Source: Cyclina sinensis
Taxonomy: Eukaryota > Mollusca > Bivalvia > Venerida > Veneridae
Direction: 5' to 3'
DNA length: 64,000 nucleotides
Assembly: GCA_012932295.1 (NCBI GenBank)
Contig: JAAONU010000004.1
Span: forward strand, 25,671,804 to 25,735,803
Every line of letters starts with the position of its first letter. Position 1 is the stretch's first letter. Both the position numbers and the translations under genes were made by a program. Under the pieces are notes generated by a model. That model saw only the letters and a program-made list of their open reading frames with translations, was not told the DNA's origin and did no database searches. Shown here one piece after another: positions 24,920 through 36,207 of the stretch.

Positions 24920-26215
24920 AGTCTGTGCTACACCCCCCTTTAATGTACTTAATTATATTTAAGATTCTTTGGTGCATATATGTAGTATATGAGTTCCAAT
25001 ACGCACCAGAGACTCAGCAAATGCAGTGTTACCTCGGTTATGTATACAGGGTTATCTTTGTTAGGCAAAATGTGCACGTATGAAAGAATAACCTAAAATT
25101 CGTGGACTAATTACCAGATTTTTTAATAAACTTCTATCATGAACTGCAAATTTAAACATTATACAGCAGATAGGTTTTTGTAAAAACAGTCATGTGAAGC
25201 AAACAAAATGTACGTGATGGTCTTAATGGTAACACAATATCAGGTCAATCGGCGTAGTCGATTATGAAAGGAAACATGTAAAGAGTTAGGTGACCTCTTT
25301 TTTCTATGCACAAAAATGTTTGGAAAGAAACTCATGGCTGTATACAAACTTGGTAGTACGCAGTTTATATTGTATTGTGGCTTCAGGAGCTTGACAACTT
25401 GTTGCGGTTCAGACAGATGTAAAATGTCTCCTTGAAATAACATCTTAAAATTGGGCATTTCAATGGCGAAAGCTAGGATCAATTCAGATCAGCTACGTTA
25501 AAAGGCTCTTTTCACAAGCTCACATTTTATTAATCAGAAAGAAAAGAAAAGATAAAGATTTATATATGAATAAATCGATGGTTCTTGTAATGCTTTTACG
25601 AGTTTCTGTTTTGTGTGCCTGATATGACTTACTGTCAATCTTAGGAATAATTTTAGAGCCTATGAATAATATGAATATTACTGTGCTTTTGCGGGAGAAC
25701 TATGATCAGTTAGCGAGCAAATGACAGATTGTACAGTTTTTCTCGACATAGATTTATTGCAGGACATGTTGTTCTGAAATAGATGTACTGTTCAATAGTC
25801 TATCCATGCTGACTCATCTAAAAGTGTTAGATGTATGCTGCATCTTATGTTGTGACGTCCAACATATATGTATAAGCAATTCACAGAAGGACAACAACTC
25901 TTGTAAACTATTGAATGATAGTTTCGATTTTATACAACTCGACAATGGACATTAAGAACTGCCTTTAATATAATTTTGAAGATCCCATAGCAGTGGATAA
26001 ATATTCGCATGGGAAAACGTGAACTTCATATCAGACAATTGATAGTTGTGCTCAATATATTCTTTTCACATTCATTTTTTATAAAATTAGTGTTTATTTT
26101 ACAACTTTTAAATGTTTTTTAAGTATTTTGTTTATGGATATTATATAACTTATATAAATATTGTGATGCACTGCCTTTATTTCGAAGAAGTTAACGAATT
26201 TGTAACATTAACTAA
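24920..26215. other. Non-coding DNA
   Basis: No gene or repeat is recognised. The ORF at 25240-25482 (minus) has no motif. Confidence 0.45.
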
Positions 26216-26218
26216 GTT

Positions 26219-26622
26219 TAAAGGGGCTGTACTCCAGGTTTGATTATGTTTTACATAAATTAAATATGTAGATTCCGTGAGATTATAACAACTTGATATT
26301 TTTCTTCAATACTGATTATAAAAGTCAAAATAGAACAAAAAATATATTCGCTTCAGCTTGATTTGAACTCGGGACCCTCATATTAACAAAATTTTTCCAA
26401 TGCTTTTACTGTCACCACTATCACTACAACTGAAATGACAGTTATTTACTTTAAATTTTATACGATAGCACTATGAAAGGAAAAAAAACCAATTTATAAT
26501 GTGATTATCTGACTTATTTTTTGTCAGTAAGTTAGTTTTTAAGCATTAGTCATAAATATTACAAGAAATTTATAATACAAGAAAACTTTCTTTTTTTTGT
26601 CATCTGGAGCACAGCCCCTTTA
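26219..26622. mobile_element. MITE with AAGGGGCTGT ends, copy 1
   Basis: The ends are inverted: AAGGGGCTGTACTCCAG at the left and CTGGAGCACAGCCCCTT at the right, each flanked by TA. The interior is AT-rich and, read on the minus strand, holds a tRNA-like segment with a B-box-like gagttcaaatca. The same element in opposite orientation lies at 34329-34762. TA target duplications suggest a Tc1/mariner-type donor, which is an inference. Confidence 0.8.
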
Positions 26623-27002
26623 ATGTGGATATGGAAATAAAACGCTTAGAACTAATCAGATATGAAAATGATATACCGTAAATCGGGAATTTTTTGCCGT
26701 GGTCAATAATTGGCCTAATTTGCCACTCTAATGAAATGGCGAAAATTTGACACACCAAAATACCCCCACTTTGTCGTTCCAAAAATAAATAGATAAATAA
26801 AAATTAAAAAAATAAACACGAGTTTCCCGTGTAAGGATATTGATTATACAATCCTTTAGTGTACACACTGACGGTACACAAAAGCCGTTAAAACTGGTCA
26901 AGCAAGTAGTAAATTACAAATTTTCACACCACCTATCCCGTGCTTTTATCCATTACTATTTGTGTTGCAAGCGACATTGGTATTAGTTGTCAAGACTTGA
27001 AA

Positions 27003-27116
27003 ATGTCGATTTCAAATTATTTTAAGCCAAAACTAAAGGAGTTACTTTTGAATTATAAAAAAGGTGACTGTGATGAAAATTTTAAGGAGCTATGTAACGC
27101 CGTATTGAGAAATTAG
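27003..27116 (+). pseudogene. 37-codon ORF, possible N-terminus of a transposon protein
   Basis: The ATG at 27003 begins MSISNYFKPKLKELLLNY, followed by an acidic stretch and a stop at 27114. The opening (Met-Ser-Ile-Ser-x-x-Phe-Lys-Pro-Lys) resembles the N-termini of some transposon-borne or BED/zinc-finger proteins, but it is too short to assign. It lies 330 bases inside the outer TIR element, upstream of the SINE insertion, so it is probably a deletion remnant of the element's gene. Confidence 0.4.
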
Positions 27117-27402
27117 AATTTGAGACTGTTTAAAATAGATCTCTAATATTTGAGGGAGTGACGTTGTGCGCTGAAGATAAAAGTAGTTGTTACTTTTTTG
27201 TATTCATTTTATTCTAATCATATAAATTTGTTTTAATACGTACAGTTTTGTGTTTAGACAGTACACTATAAAGATATCGGTAAATAAATTTTGTCCCTTA
27301 TTTACCAAGAACGACAACCGTGAGGAGGCACCGTGGTCCAGAGGTAGAGCGTAGGGCTCCGGATCCGGAGGTCGACGGTTCGAATCCCGTCAGTGGCGAG
27401 AT

Positions 27403-29930
27403 CACGGTGCATAACCATATCGGCAGTCTCTCTGCGAAATCTGTCTTTTTGGCGGTCTCTCTGCTGTAAACACAGTTTGTGATGGAAGACCATCAGAAAA
27501 ATCGGACAGACAGCAGTTCAAACAGCTGAGTTGCTTAAAATTAATAAGTTCTCGGAACATTAGAATATCTTTGCTAGGTATACGCGTGTCTACTTTTCAA
27601 TTATCAGTCACTACGCTCCGAAACTCGGACAAATTGTTCAATGGTGTACTGACATGAACAGAACTTCGGCACTTTCTACCGGCTGAAACGAGTTATTACT
27701 TTTATAACGCACATAACAATCCCATCAAACGTAATCACTGTTCAATATTCTTCAAGAAAATACTAATAAACTGGTCGCTATTTATTTAGAAATCTTGTAC
27801 ACCCTCTACTTTCGGTTTTGAGGGTGCACAGGAGGTCTCTCTGCACAGCAGCTTTCAAAGCACAGGTAGGCTCTCTGCAAAACAGCACAGGCAGGCTCTC
27901 TGCCAGCAAATGATTTAAGCAATCGCTGTTTTTTGAGATTGAACTCTTAATTTTTGTGAATTGTTAAATGCACAAACTTAATAGTTCACGTCTTAAGCCT
28001 ACATGGCTGGAATTGACTACAATGAGGTATATCTTGTAATGTTTCATGACTATACAAGGAATCTCGTTGTCTTTTTTAAGTTTTTAAGTACTTCTGGTCG
28101 AGTATGAGATGTCTTTAAGAGAAGAAAGTATCAAAATAATGACTTCTATTTTACAACTTATTTTATAAAGTTAGACACGCCCCTGGTGGTCATGCTTTGA
28201 CAAATTACCGAAATTATACTCTTCGTTCGCTCGCTAACTCACTCACTCACTAAGTCAATCAATCATTCATGCTTTCATTTATTATTAATTTATCGACGCA
28301 TTCATTCATTCTTTTTTCATAAGTTTTTCCATCAACGCAAACATTTATTCATTAAATCATATATTGCCAGTTTATCTGGCGTACACGTGTTTTATTAACA
28401 GTAGTATAATTCATTTTTCTTTTGAGGAAAATATAGTTAAAATCTTGGAATAACCGAAGAGAACTGTGCTTAGTATGCAGCTGGAAATCATAGGAAAGAA
28501 CGAGCGAACTGTTTCCTGCGTTACATTGCCATATATAGAGGCACTGTAATAGAAGAAAGTACCGCGAATGTGTGTTTGCTCTGTTTAGGACACGCACTTT
28601 GAACGTCTTCAGAGTGGTAACGCATTGACCGATTGTCTTGCAGTCAGTATCAATTATAATTCACGCTACGGGCAAACGTCTGAGACCTCTCAGACATCTA
28701 TACGTTTACTGGATGGTGCAGGAGAGCTCTCAGAAACATGACGTATAAGATTTCTACAGTATATTTATCGTATAGTAAATATATGAGTAGATAGAGGCAC
28801 TGTAATAGAAGTATTCATTCATTCTTTTTTCTTCAGTCTATCCATCAACGCAAACTTTTATTCATTAAATCATATATTGCCAGTTTATCTGACATGTACA
28901 CATGTTTTTTCAACGGTAGTATATTTTCTGTTTTCTTTTGAATAAAATATAATTAGAACCGGGAATAACTTATTTTTCAGGCTTTTGTTTAATACTTCGG
29001 CATTTTATTAAAAAATGCAGGTATGGTTTAACATTTACGAAAAAAATATTTACAAACTTGCATTTTTCTGAATGGAAAAACTGTAATTCGAACCCTAGTC
29101 ATTCAGTTCAGTTTATAATTGTTAATGTAACACAGACAATATTTATCTTAAAACTTGTTATTGATAAAATTCAGAACTAAAATTGACAAAACTTACCATA
29201 AAAATATTTGGTAGATTTCTACACCGGCTGACTGCGAAAACAATTTCATACAAACTACATTACGTTGTGCTTCTTGCATTGCAGAGAATGAAAAAGTTTA
29301 TTTAAGAAACACCATGTTGTGTAAGTGGCATAGTGATATAAGGTCGCACTTTTTGTAATTAACACAATGATCGATAGAAAACTCCCTTCCTGCTCAGATC
29401 TATCGCAGGCAGAGAGCCTGTCCGTGCTGTATGCAGAGAGCCTACCTGTGCTTTAAAAGCTGCTGTGCAGAGAGACCTCCGGTGCACCATCAAAACCGAA
29501 AGTAGAGGGTGTACAAGATTTCTAAATAAATAGCGACCAGTTTATTAGTATTTTCTTGAAGAATATTGAACAGTGATTACGTTTGATGGGATTGTTATGT
29601 GCGTTATAAAAGTAATAACTCGTTTCAGCCGGTAGAAAGTGCCGAAGTTCTGTTCATGTCAGTACACCATTGAACAATTTGTCCGAGTTTCGGAGCGTAG
29701 TGACTGATAATTGAAAAGTAGACACGCGTATACCTAGCAAAGATATTCTAATGTTCCGTGAACTTATTAATTTTAAGCAACTCAGCTGTTTGAACTGCTG
29801 TCTGTCCGATTTTTCTTACGGTCTTCCATCACAAACTGTTTTTACAGCAGAGAATAACCGGTACCGACGCAGAGAGACCGCCAAAAAGACAGATTTCGCA
29901 GAGAGACTGCCGATATGGTTATGCACCGTG
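27403..29930. mobile_element. Long-TIR DNA transposon with CACGGTG ends and GAGAT target duplication (Transib/RAG-like?)
   Basis: The termini are CACGGTGCATAACC at 27403 and its mirror ending GCACCGTG at 29930. The 5-base direct repeat GAGAT flanks both ends (27398-27402, 29931-29935). The inverted arms are about 510 and 530 bases (to ~27912 and from ~29403) and nearly identical, with a ~22-base extra segment in the right arm. Five GTCTCTCTGC/GCTCTCTGC motifs sit in each arm. The ~1.49 kb core has a direct repeat but no transposase ORF, so the element is non-autonomous. Known: Transib and RAG-like transposons start with CAC, have heptamers resembling CACAGTG and make 5-base target duplications. 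The assignment here rests only on ends and TSD length. Confidence 0.8.
28312..28975. repeat. Internal direct repeat of the long-TIR transposon
   Basis: About 28312-28455 and 28813-28975 share ccatcaacgcaaac, ttattcattaaatcatatat, tgccagtttatctg and cttttga(g/a). They are separated by about 360 bases that contain gtctgagacctctcagac-type palindromic phrases. This is non-coding. Confidence 0.7.
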
Positions 29931-30781
29931 GAGATTCTCTCACGATCTTCACATTTCTCACCGCTACGCGAATACTGGTATGGAACCCAGGAAGCAGTCG
30001 TCGAGCGTGGTGAATCTAAATTGTAAGAACTTGTATCGCAATCGATGTAAAATAAATGAGTCTAAACTAACGACAACCCTGAATTTAGGTTAATTGAGTA
30101 ACGAAGAGTAACCTTTCCTTTCCGTTGTTTATTTTTCGCCATTCTTCCGAGAGGGACGAAGAATAAACACATGAAAATAAATAATCCTGTTCTGAAGTAA
30201 AGAGGTGAAAATTGGACCACACGAAAAATTCCCGGTTTACGGTATGAGTTATACAAAATTATTCATGTTAACTTAATTCTGAATGTATGTCCTCATCAAT
30301 GCACATTTAAACAATTGACATTCATTACAACTATAATATCCGAGATTTACATAATTCAAGATAATGACGAGGCTTTCTTTGGAATTCAACAAGTAATACA
30401 CTTTCAGTGAAGTGAATTTTCACTTATATGAATATTCTCTATACCGAAAATTAGTGTTATGAGTTTGCTTATAAACATACTGTTAAAAATAAACCATAAA
30501 ACATCTGCATTGTTTATAATTCATCACGCCACTACCTCTTTAATAACAATGCGTAACATGACCATAATACAATGACGATGCTTAAACATGCCTCTGATCT
30601 CACAGTGTCCTTGCGCCTCCACAGCATACTGTTCCGCTTAAATAATTTAGCATTAAACTGCATTTGATAGTTGAATTTTTCTTTATAAATACACAACATT
30701 TAATTGTGTTTTTTTCTAGTAGCTTCACTATATCACTATGAAGTCTTACAAAAACCTTTTATAAGGAATAGAAAAAAACAA

Positions 30782-30869
30782 TGCCCCGGGTGAGGATCGA
30801 ACTCACGACCTTCAGATCGCTCTGTTTATGATTATGAGACTGACGCGCTACCTACTGCGCTACCGAGGC
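30782..30869 (-). tRNA. tRNA-Met(CAU), elongator, 15-nt intron
   Basis: It reads GCCTCGGTAGCGCAGTAGG on the minus strand. The 7-bp acceptor stem is GCCTCGG with CCGGGGC, with discriminator A73 (no encoded CCA). Anticodon loop CTCATAA, T-arm GTGAG/TTCGATC/CTCAC. A 15-base intron lies after position 37, the canonical eukaryotic site: removing ATCATAAACAGAGCG restores CTCATA-ATCTGA. A T-run follows the 3' end, giving a Pol III terminator. The wording matches eukaryotic elongator tRNA-Met. It is predicted functional. Confidence 0.92.
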
Positions 30870-31305
30870 AACTGAAAACAATGCTCTTACCTTTTGCTAT
30901 GAAACTTAAACATTTTTACGACTGACATGAATGTCTGAAAATGTGTTCTACATGTGCAAAACATCTTTTGAAGTAACCATTAGCAAAATGTACATCAAAC
31001 AAATTTAGAGACATAACAGAACAGTGCGACTTAAGTTTATATGTGAAAACACTGACTGGTTTTAATAAAACATATGCTTTTTTATACGATGCTATCTTAA
31101 ATACCGACTTTTCCGCTCATCAATGCAGTAACTGTTTAAAGCTGGATGCTGGATTGTTTAGACAAATTTAACAAACCAGCAACAACTGCTCCGCATTATT
31201 TTCTATTGTTTTTTTTCTTTTCGTATTGGTTATCGGAAACAAGCTGGCTGATTAAAAAAACATGCAATGGGTTATGCCCAATAATTGATTCTACATGTGA
31301 CCACA

Positions 31306-31595
31306 TATTTCTTCCGATATTGATAGTTGGGTTCTTGCTTTAATATTTCTGTTAATGTAAGTGAATATTGTCAGAGTGTAAACTAAGTTGCGAATAAATA
31401 ATATCATAAGTCTTTACAAGCACAGGATATAATGAATACACTATAAAATATAATCTTTTAGAACAAAACTACTATAATCTTATCCTAGAAAATGATTAAT
31501 GCACTGTAAAAAAGCTAAAAACAGGGAACAACATAACAATTCTAAATTTTACAAGACTTACATTTCCAGTGAACATTATAATCACTTATCAGTGT
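31306..31595. repeat. Dispersed repeat, second copy of 20380-20735
   Basis: Colinear with 20380-20735 through gatattgatagttg, caagcacaggat and acaagacttacatttccagtg. The triple sub-repeat seen in the other copy is absent here. It lies between the first two tRNA-Met units. Confidence 0.6.
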
Positions 31596-31625
31596 TATAC
31601 ACTGATCATGGAAAAGAAGCGGAGA
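31587..31625 (+). mobile_element. SINE family B fragment
   Basis: atcagtgttatacactgatc then atggaaaagaagc matches the middle of the SINE at 62387-62690 (atcagtgctatacactgagc, atccaaaagaacc). Only this core remains. Confidence 0.5.
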
Positions 31626-32078
31626 GTTAATTGCAGTTTGTTGAAGGAGTAATTTATTACTTTAGCTGATTATAATGTGACTAAAATAAATATAATATTT
31701 GAACACACCAGATTATTCATGTTAGCTTAATTCCATAGTTAAACATATTGTTTGAAATGCATCATAACAATTACTAGATTTACACAGTTCAAAGAAATGA
31801 CGAGGCCTTCTTTGCAACCTTGCAATTCAACAAGTAATACACTTTCAATAAAATGAATAAAAAAAAATAATTAAAATAGTAAACGTGTTCGTTTGCTTAT
31901 GAAATATAATACTATTAGATATCAACCATGAAGAAAAAATATCTGCATTGTATATTATTGGTCTCACAACTTCATCCTATGAGGCTTATTTCATATGGTT
32001 TATTGAAACAAAATACGCGTGAAACGAAAATGATAACGTAATAACGATGCGAAAAGAGTTATTCTTATTACAAGTTAA

Positions 32079-32168
32079 TGCCCCGGGTGAGGATCGAACT
32101 CCCGACCTTCAGATCGCTCTGCTTAATTGATTATGAGATTGACGCGCTACCTACTGCGCTACCGAAGC
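32079..32168 (-). pseudogene. Decaying tRNA-Met(CAU) copy with 17-nt intron
   Basis: It has the same architecture as its neighbours, with a 17-base intron after position 37. Substitutions weaken it: the T-stem has G50 opposite A64 (GGGAG for GTGAG), the anticodon stem has A30 opposite C40 (TCAAT for TCAGT), and the acceptor has T3. Unlike the other four copies there is no T4 or longer run within 20 bases of the 3' end. I infer it is non-functional or poorly expressed. Confidence 0.75.
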
Positions 32169-32799
32169 ACTTGAACCTTACCTTTGCTATGTAATGAATT
32201 CATTATTTTTTATGACTGATATAAATGTCAAAAAATGTGTTTTACATTAAAAGTTTACTTAACATTACTACAAGTAAGCATTAGCATTGAGTACATTATG
32301 CAAATTAGGTGATGAAACAGGACAGTGCGACGCTAGTTAATATAAGATTAAATCGACCACTTCAACAATGTGTTTTTATACGATTTACCTTTCCCCTTAT
32401 TGATGCAGTAACTGTTGAGAGCTAAGTTTCACATTAACGCCATGTTAGAGCATCAATGTGGAACACATTATGTTTCATGTATGTGTTCTGTCTGTTTTGT
32501 CAGTATGAGAAGCCTTAGGCAAAATAGTCAAATCTACGGTATTTACTATTACCTGTTTCATTTGAAGTATTAAATGAATTAACCTTTGATTACATTGAAC
32601 ATTAATAAATAATAATAATACTAATAATAATAACAAACCCACGAAATCGCTCCACTCCACGATTAATTGCGTAACCATTACAACACACTTTCAATGAAAT
32701 TAATAAGAAATTTTATTTAAAAAGTAGAAGTGTTCAATTGCATATGAAATAAGATACTGTAAGATATCAACCACAAAGAAAATACTTGCATTGGGCTTG

Positions 32800-34325
32800 A
32801 AATGGGATTGTCAAAGAAATTTGTATTGTTAAGAACAAATTAATGTATATAATTATTGCAGTAAATATATAGTTTCAGTTTCAGTCGTGATTAGGAATAT
32901 GTATCCCTATTCGGATGTATAACGGGATAAATATTTTTATTGAACATAAAATATAATTAAGTAGTAAACTGCATTTGATACTTTCTAAATAGACGGGATG
33001 ATATTGAATTTTTCGGTATTTTATGAAAGACAAGGCCGTTTGACTATATATATTTGAAAGTTACTTGTGATAAGAAATATTAAAACATCTCTAAACTGAG
33101 TGATGTACCAGTGAATAAAAAGCAGACAAAACATTTACCTAGGCAGTACTTTTATTTACTAATGAAAAGCGGAAATAAAATCAGACAGTTAGCGCCAAAT
33201 TATTTCAAAATAAGTAGATGTACCAATTGAAAGAGTAATTAAAGGGACAAGAACATAAAGTCCTGCAGTATTTTCTCGTGTATAATTTGCACAATGAACT
33301 ATAACTATAATCATACTATGCTTGTTAACAACTTCTTAATGTGGTAAACAATTTGTGGCAAGTAAGAACAACAGCCTGTGAAAATGTCAGTTACAGAGCT
33401 AGCAGGAAATGTGCATAGACTTTATGTAATTTGGTCAGATGAACGGACAGAAGGACAAAAAGAAAAATTGTTTGCAGAACATTGAACATATCTGATTAGT
33501 TGAGTTATTTCAAAATCTTTTAAAGTATCACAAAGTTTTAGAGCGAACATGAACATAAAATATGGCAGTATTCTGTTTTATATGAACAAAGATTCCTGTC
33601 CTTGTTTCGTGATACGTTAATTCTAATAGTATGTGATTAGATGTTACAAGTTAAATTATTACGCTAAATAATGGCAGGGTTACAAACGGGCAGACAGACA
33701 GACAGTGCGATACACATATGCATTGCACTTGTGATCCGTGATTAATGCCCCCAATGCGTTTTGTTCTAATCTTGCGATTGAGCATTCAGTAGTTGTCATA
33801 AATTGATAAAAAGTACATCCTCAGGGCAATTGTCCGTCTTGTTTATAAGAATCATGAATTTATTGGTTACACTTAATAGGCTTATTTTAATTGTTTTTGC
33901 TCTTGTTTTACACGTCAATAGATGTTGTCGACGTGTCAATGTCGTGGTAACAAGGGTGCATGCATGCGTGTTTTTAATAGTTTTGACATACACTTACAGT
34001 GAGATTGCAAACGTTAAAAACATACAAAAGATGTAAACGAAGAGAACAAAATCTTCATTTCTCTACTAACAACTGCAGAAAGTGCGTGAAATCCTTCAAT
34101 GTTTTGCCTGCTAAAGACAAAACAAGTTTAACAATCATTGTTCGATGAATCAAGAGACGTGCGGTGAACAAACGTTTTGTATAAAATCAAGTTTTTTAAA
34201 TATTTTGAAACATGTACATTCTAAACAAAAGTTTAGGTTTTAATTTAGAATAAAGGATACTGTTTAAACTTGATGTTTGAGGGATCAGCAGCCAATTTTA
34301 ACTCCTGAAAATATATGGTCTGCTT
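32800..34325. other. Non-coding DNA
   Basis: No gene is recognised. The ORFs at 33796-34036 lie on both strands over the same bases and have no motif. A short cagacagacagac-type microsatellite is at 33689-33702. Confidence 0.45.
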
Positions 34326-34328
34326 TTA

Positions 34329-34762
34329 AAGGGGCTGTGCTCCAGATGACAAAAAAAGAAAGTTTTCTTGTATTACAAATTTCTTGTAATATTTATGACT
34401 AATGCTTAAAAAATAACTTACTGACAAAAAATAAGTCAAATAATTACATTATAAATTGATTTTTTTCCCTTTCAAAGTGCTATACCGTAACGCGACGGTA
34501 TAACTATATCGTATAAAATTTAAAGAAAATATCTGTAATATCACATGCGGCGATGGCGGTGACAGTAAAAGCGTTGGAAATATTTTGTTAACATGAAGGT
34601 CCAGAGTTCAAATCAGGCTGGAGCGAAAATATTTTTTTTATTCTATTTTAACTTTTATAATCAGTTTTGAAGTAAAATATTATGTTGTTATAATCTCACG
34701 GCATCTAAATATATAATTTATGAAAAAAATTTTTTTATGTCAAATCTGGAGTACAGCCTCTT
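34329..34762. mobile_element. MITE with AAGGGGCTGT ends, copy 2 (inverted)
   Basis: This is the element of 26219-26622 in opposite orientation. It starts AAGGGGCTGTGCTCCAGATG and ends CTGGAGTACAGCCTCTT, with TA at each side. Its interior includes a tRNA-like segment at about 34550-34625 (ggcggtgacagtaaaagcg, ggtccagagttcaaatcagg), resembling an A-box/B-box pair. A short palindrome (ataccgtaacgcgacggtat) at 34482-34501 is specific to this copy. Confidence 0.8.
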
Positions 34763-34929
34763 TAATTGATGAAATAGTATGAATTTTGCACATTCAGCTC
34801 ACAGAAATCTATTTGCCCACATTAAAGATTCTGATTTAAAGATGCACATCGGAATCTCCATTATAGTTAAGCCAAAAACAATGTACAGTTGCCTTTAAAG
34901 TTATAATACTGGCAAAAATCGTCTTAAAA

Positions 34930-35170
34930 TAAACTAGATAAGATGCTTAAAATATTATCGATTCCCTATCTGCATTGTTATTTTTCGTGAGGGTAGGAAG
35001 TGGATTAAATCATCAAAAATATTTTATGACCTGCCAGCTTTAAACTGCTTTGGAAAATGCCGATAGCATACGCCAATATCGGTTAAACGAGTCATCGATG
35101 TCACATGTTTAATTTCGACTACGTAATGTAGACAACTAAAAACGTAAACTAATTCAAAAAGATAGACAAA
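34930..35170. repeat. Dispersed repeat, copy also at 61128-61345
   Basis: Shared order: aaataaac, agatgcttaaaatat, ccctatctgcat, gttattttcgtg, ggattaaat(c/t)atcaaaa, ttttatgacc, gaaaatgccga, aacgagtc/aacgaatc and atgtcacatg. It is non-coding and diverged. Confidence 0.65.
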
Positions 35171-36200
35171 TCAAAACTTTTACAATACTGAGAAAAGGCT
35201 GTAAAAATTACAGAGGAAAAGGTAAGATCTGTACAGAATCCTTATCTGCACTAAATTTATCTGGTCTTATAAGTGAAATGTTGTTTCTAAAAATAACTTA
35301 TGTATGCAAATTAGCATTTTCCGACTTAATCCGAGAAACGGTGGAGAAGTTACAGAAAACGAAAGTACGAGGTTAATGATAAGCTTAAAATAACACAAAA
35401 AATTGCTCTCATTGATGGAGGGCCGTGTGTTCGAGTCCCTCTACAACAAACCTTATAAAAGAGAAAAGTTTGGTTGTTTGTTTCGGTGGAGTGGAGTTTA
35501 GTATTCAGTCTACAATGGCTAGGAAGCAACTGCTTAATAACTGAAATAATCTTGAAGTTGGTACATATACGAGACACAGATATTCAAATGACTGAAATAA
35601 ATAACGTCTGCTGAAAATTAACTGATCCTACTGTAACAAGGAAAATCCAACGCCGTTATCTGAATATCCATCATCTTCATTCTTTAACTCGAGGTCAAAC
35701 AAAATGAAACTTTACACATAATACCAATATTTCAATAGTTGAGAATGCATCGAAATATCATTTTGAAAGTGAAATTACAAACTATCATAGGATAATTCTA
35801 TTTTACGTTGTTCTACAACATTATGTGGACAACGAATATTGCAAGAAGTTCTAAAGTTGTTGTAAAAATGACATGTCACATGGTCCAATTCAATTATATG
35901 TTGCAGACTTAGACATACGATATTATTCCTTAAAGGCGGAAACATACAATTTCGACTTTATAAAGTTTCATCTCGTGACTAAACTATTTAGTCTCGTTGG
36001 CTGAATAAAGCAGTCTGTTTATTAAAAGTAGACAAAAATAAAAGTAATTTAATTCAGCATTCATAGAAACCTGTTCGATTAATATTCTTACGACCATGAG
36101 CGTTTCCGAATACCCAATCAACAGCAATCAGCAAGCTTTCGAAAGAATAAATAATATTTCAGAATTATTTTATACTGTTACAAAGTTTTCGTACATGGAA
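35171..36200. other. Non-coding DNA
   Basis: At 35408-35450 a fragment (ggagggccgtgtgttcgagtccctctac) resembles a tRNA T-arm but has no partner A box or stems. Nothing else is recognised. Confidence 0.45.
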
Positions 36201-36207
36201 AAATATG

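Larger units (their letters stand above)
27320..30069 (+). mobile_element. tRNA-derived SINE (RUDI-like?), interrupted
   Basis: The head (27326-27402) reads gcaccgtggtccagaggtagagcg (A box), then a palindromic ctccggatccggag and cggttcgaatcccgtc (B box). The tail (29931-30069) reads gaacccaggaagcag...gtaagaacttgtatcg...aaaataaatgagtct. The element is flanked by the direct repeat AACGACAACC (27310-27319 and 30069-30078), a 10-base target duplication typical of LINE-mobilised SINEs. A 2.5 kb transposon sits inside. The head/tail wording reminds me of the bivalve RUDI SINE; that name is from memory and unverified. Confidence 0.75.
26676..30242. mobile_element. Outer TIR element (CCGTAAAYCGGGAATTTTT ends), split by nested insertions
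   Basis: The left end CCGTAAATCGGGAATTTTT (26676) mirrors the right end AAAAATTCCCGGTTTACGG (to 30242), both flanked by TA. The similarity goes on more weakly inward (gtggtcaat / attggaccac; ggcgaaaa / ttcgcc). Removing the nested SINE leaves about 0.8 kb. A short ORF (27003-27116) lies inside. TA flanks fit a Tc1/mariner/pogo-type element. No intact transposase remains. Confidence 0.75.
30250..32800. repeat. Tandem tRNA-Met units (two full, one partial)
   Basis: The unit from about 30250 recurs from about 31706: attattcatgtta(a/g)cttaatt, then atgacgaggc(t/c)ttctttg, aattcaacaagtaatacactttca, tRNA-Met, and a shared stretch ending ttttatacgat...gatgcagtaactgtt. A third partial copy without a tRNA starts at 32680 (cacactttcaatgaaatt...gatatcaaccac). 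The copies have diverged by many substitutions and indels. Confidence 0.75.

Noticed and set aside
24642..24977. 111-codon minus-strand ORF
   Set aside because: It lies across the dispersed hairpin-type element and is not kept open in the copy at 4.9 kb.
27326..27400. Functional tRNA (possible CCG anticodon)
   Set aside because: Acceptor strands do not pair, the T-loop is one base long, and it heads a SINE with a target duplication.
27403..29930. RAG1/RAG2-like or Transib transposase gene inside the CACGGTG element
   Set aside because: No ORF with transposase features lies in the 1.49 kb core; the element is non-autonomous.
35408..35450. tRNA gene suggested by gtgttcgagtccc
   Set aside because: Only a T-arm-like motif is present; no A box, anticodon arm or acceptor pairing was found.
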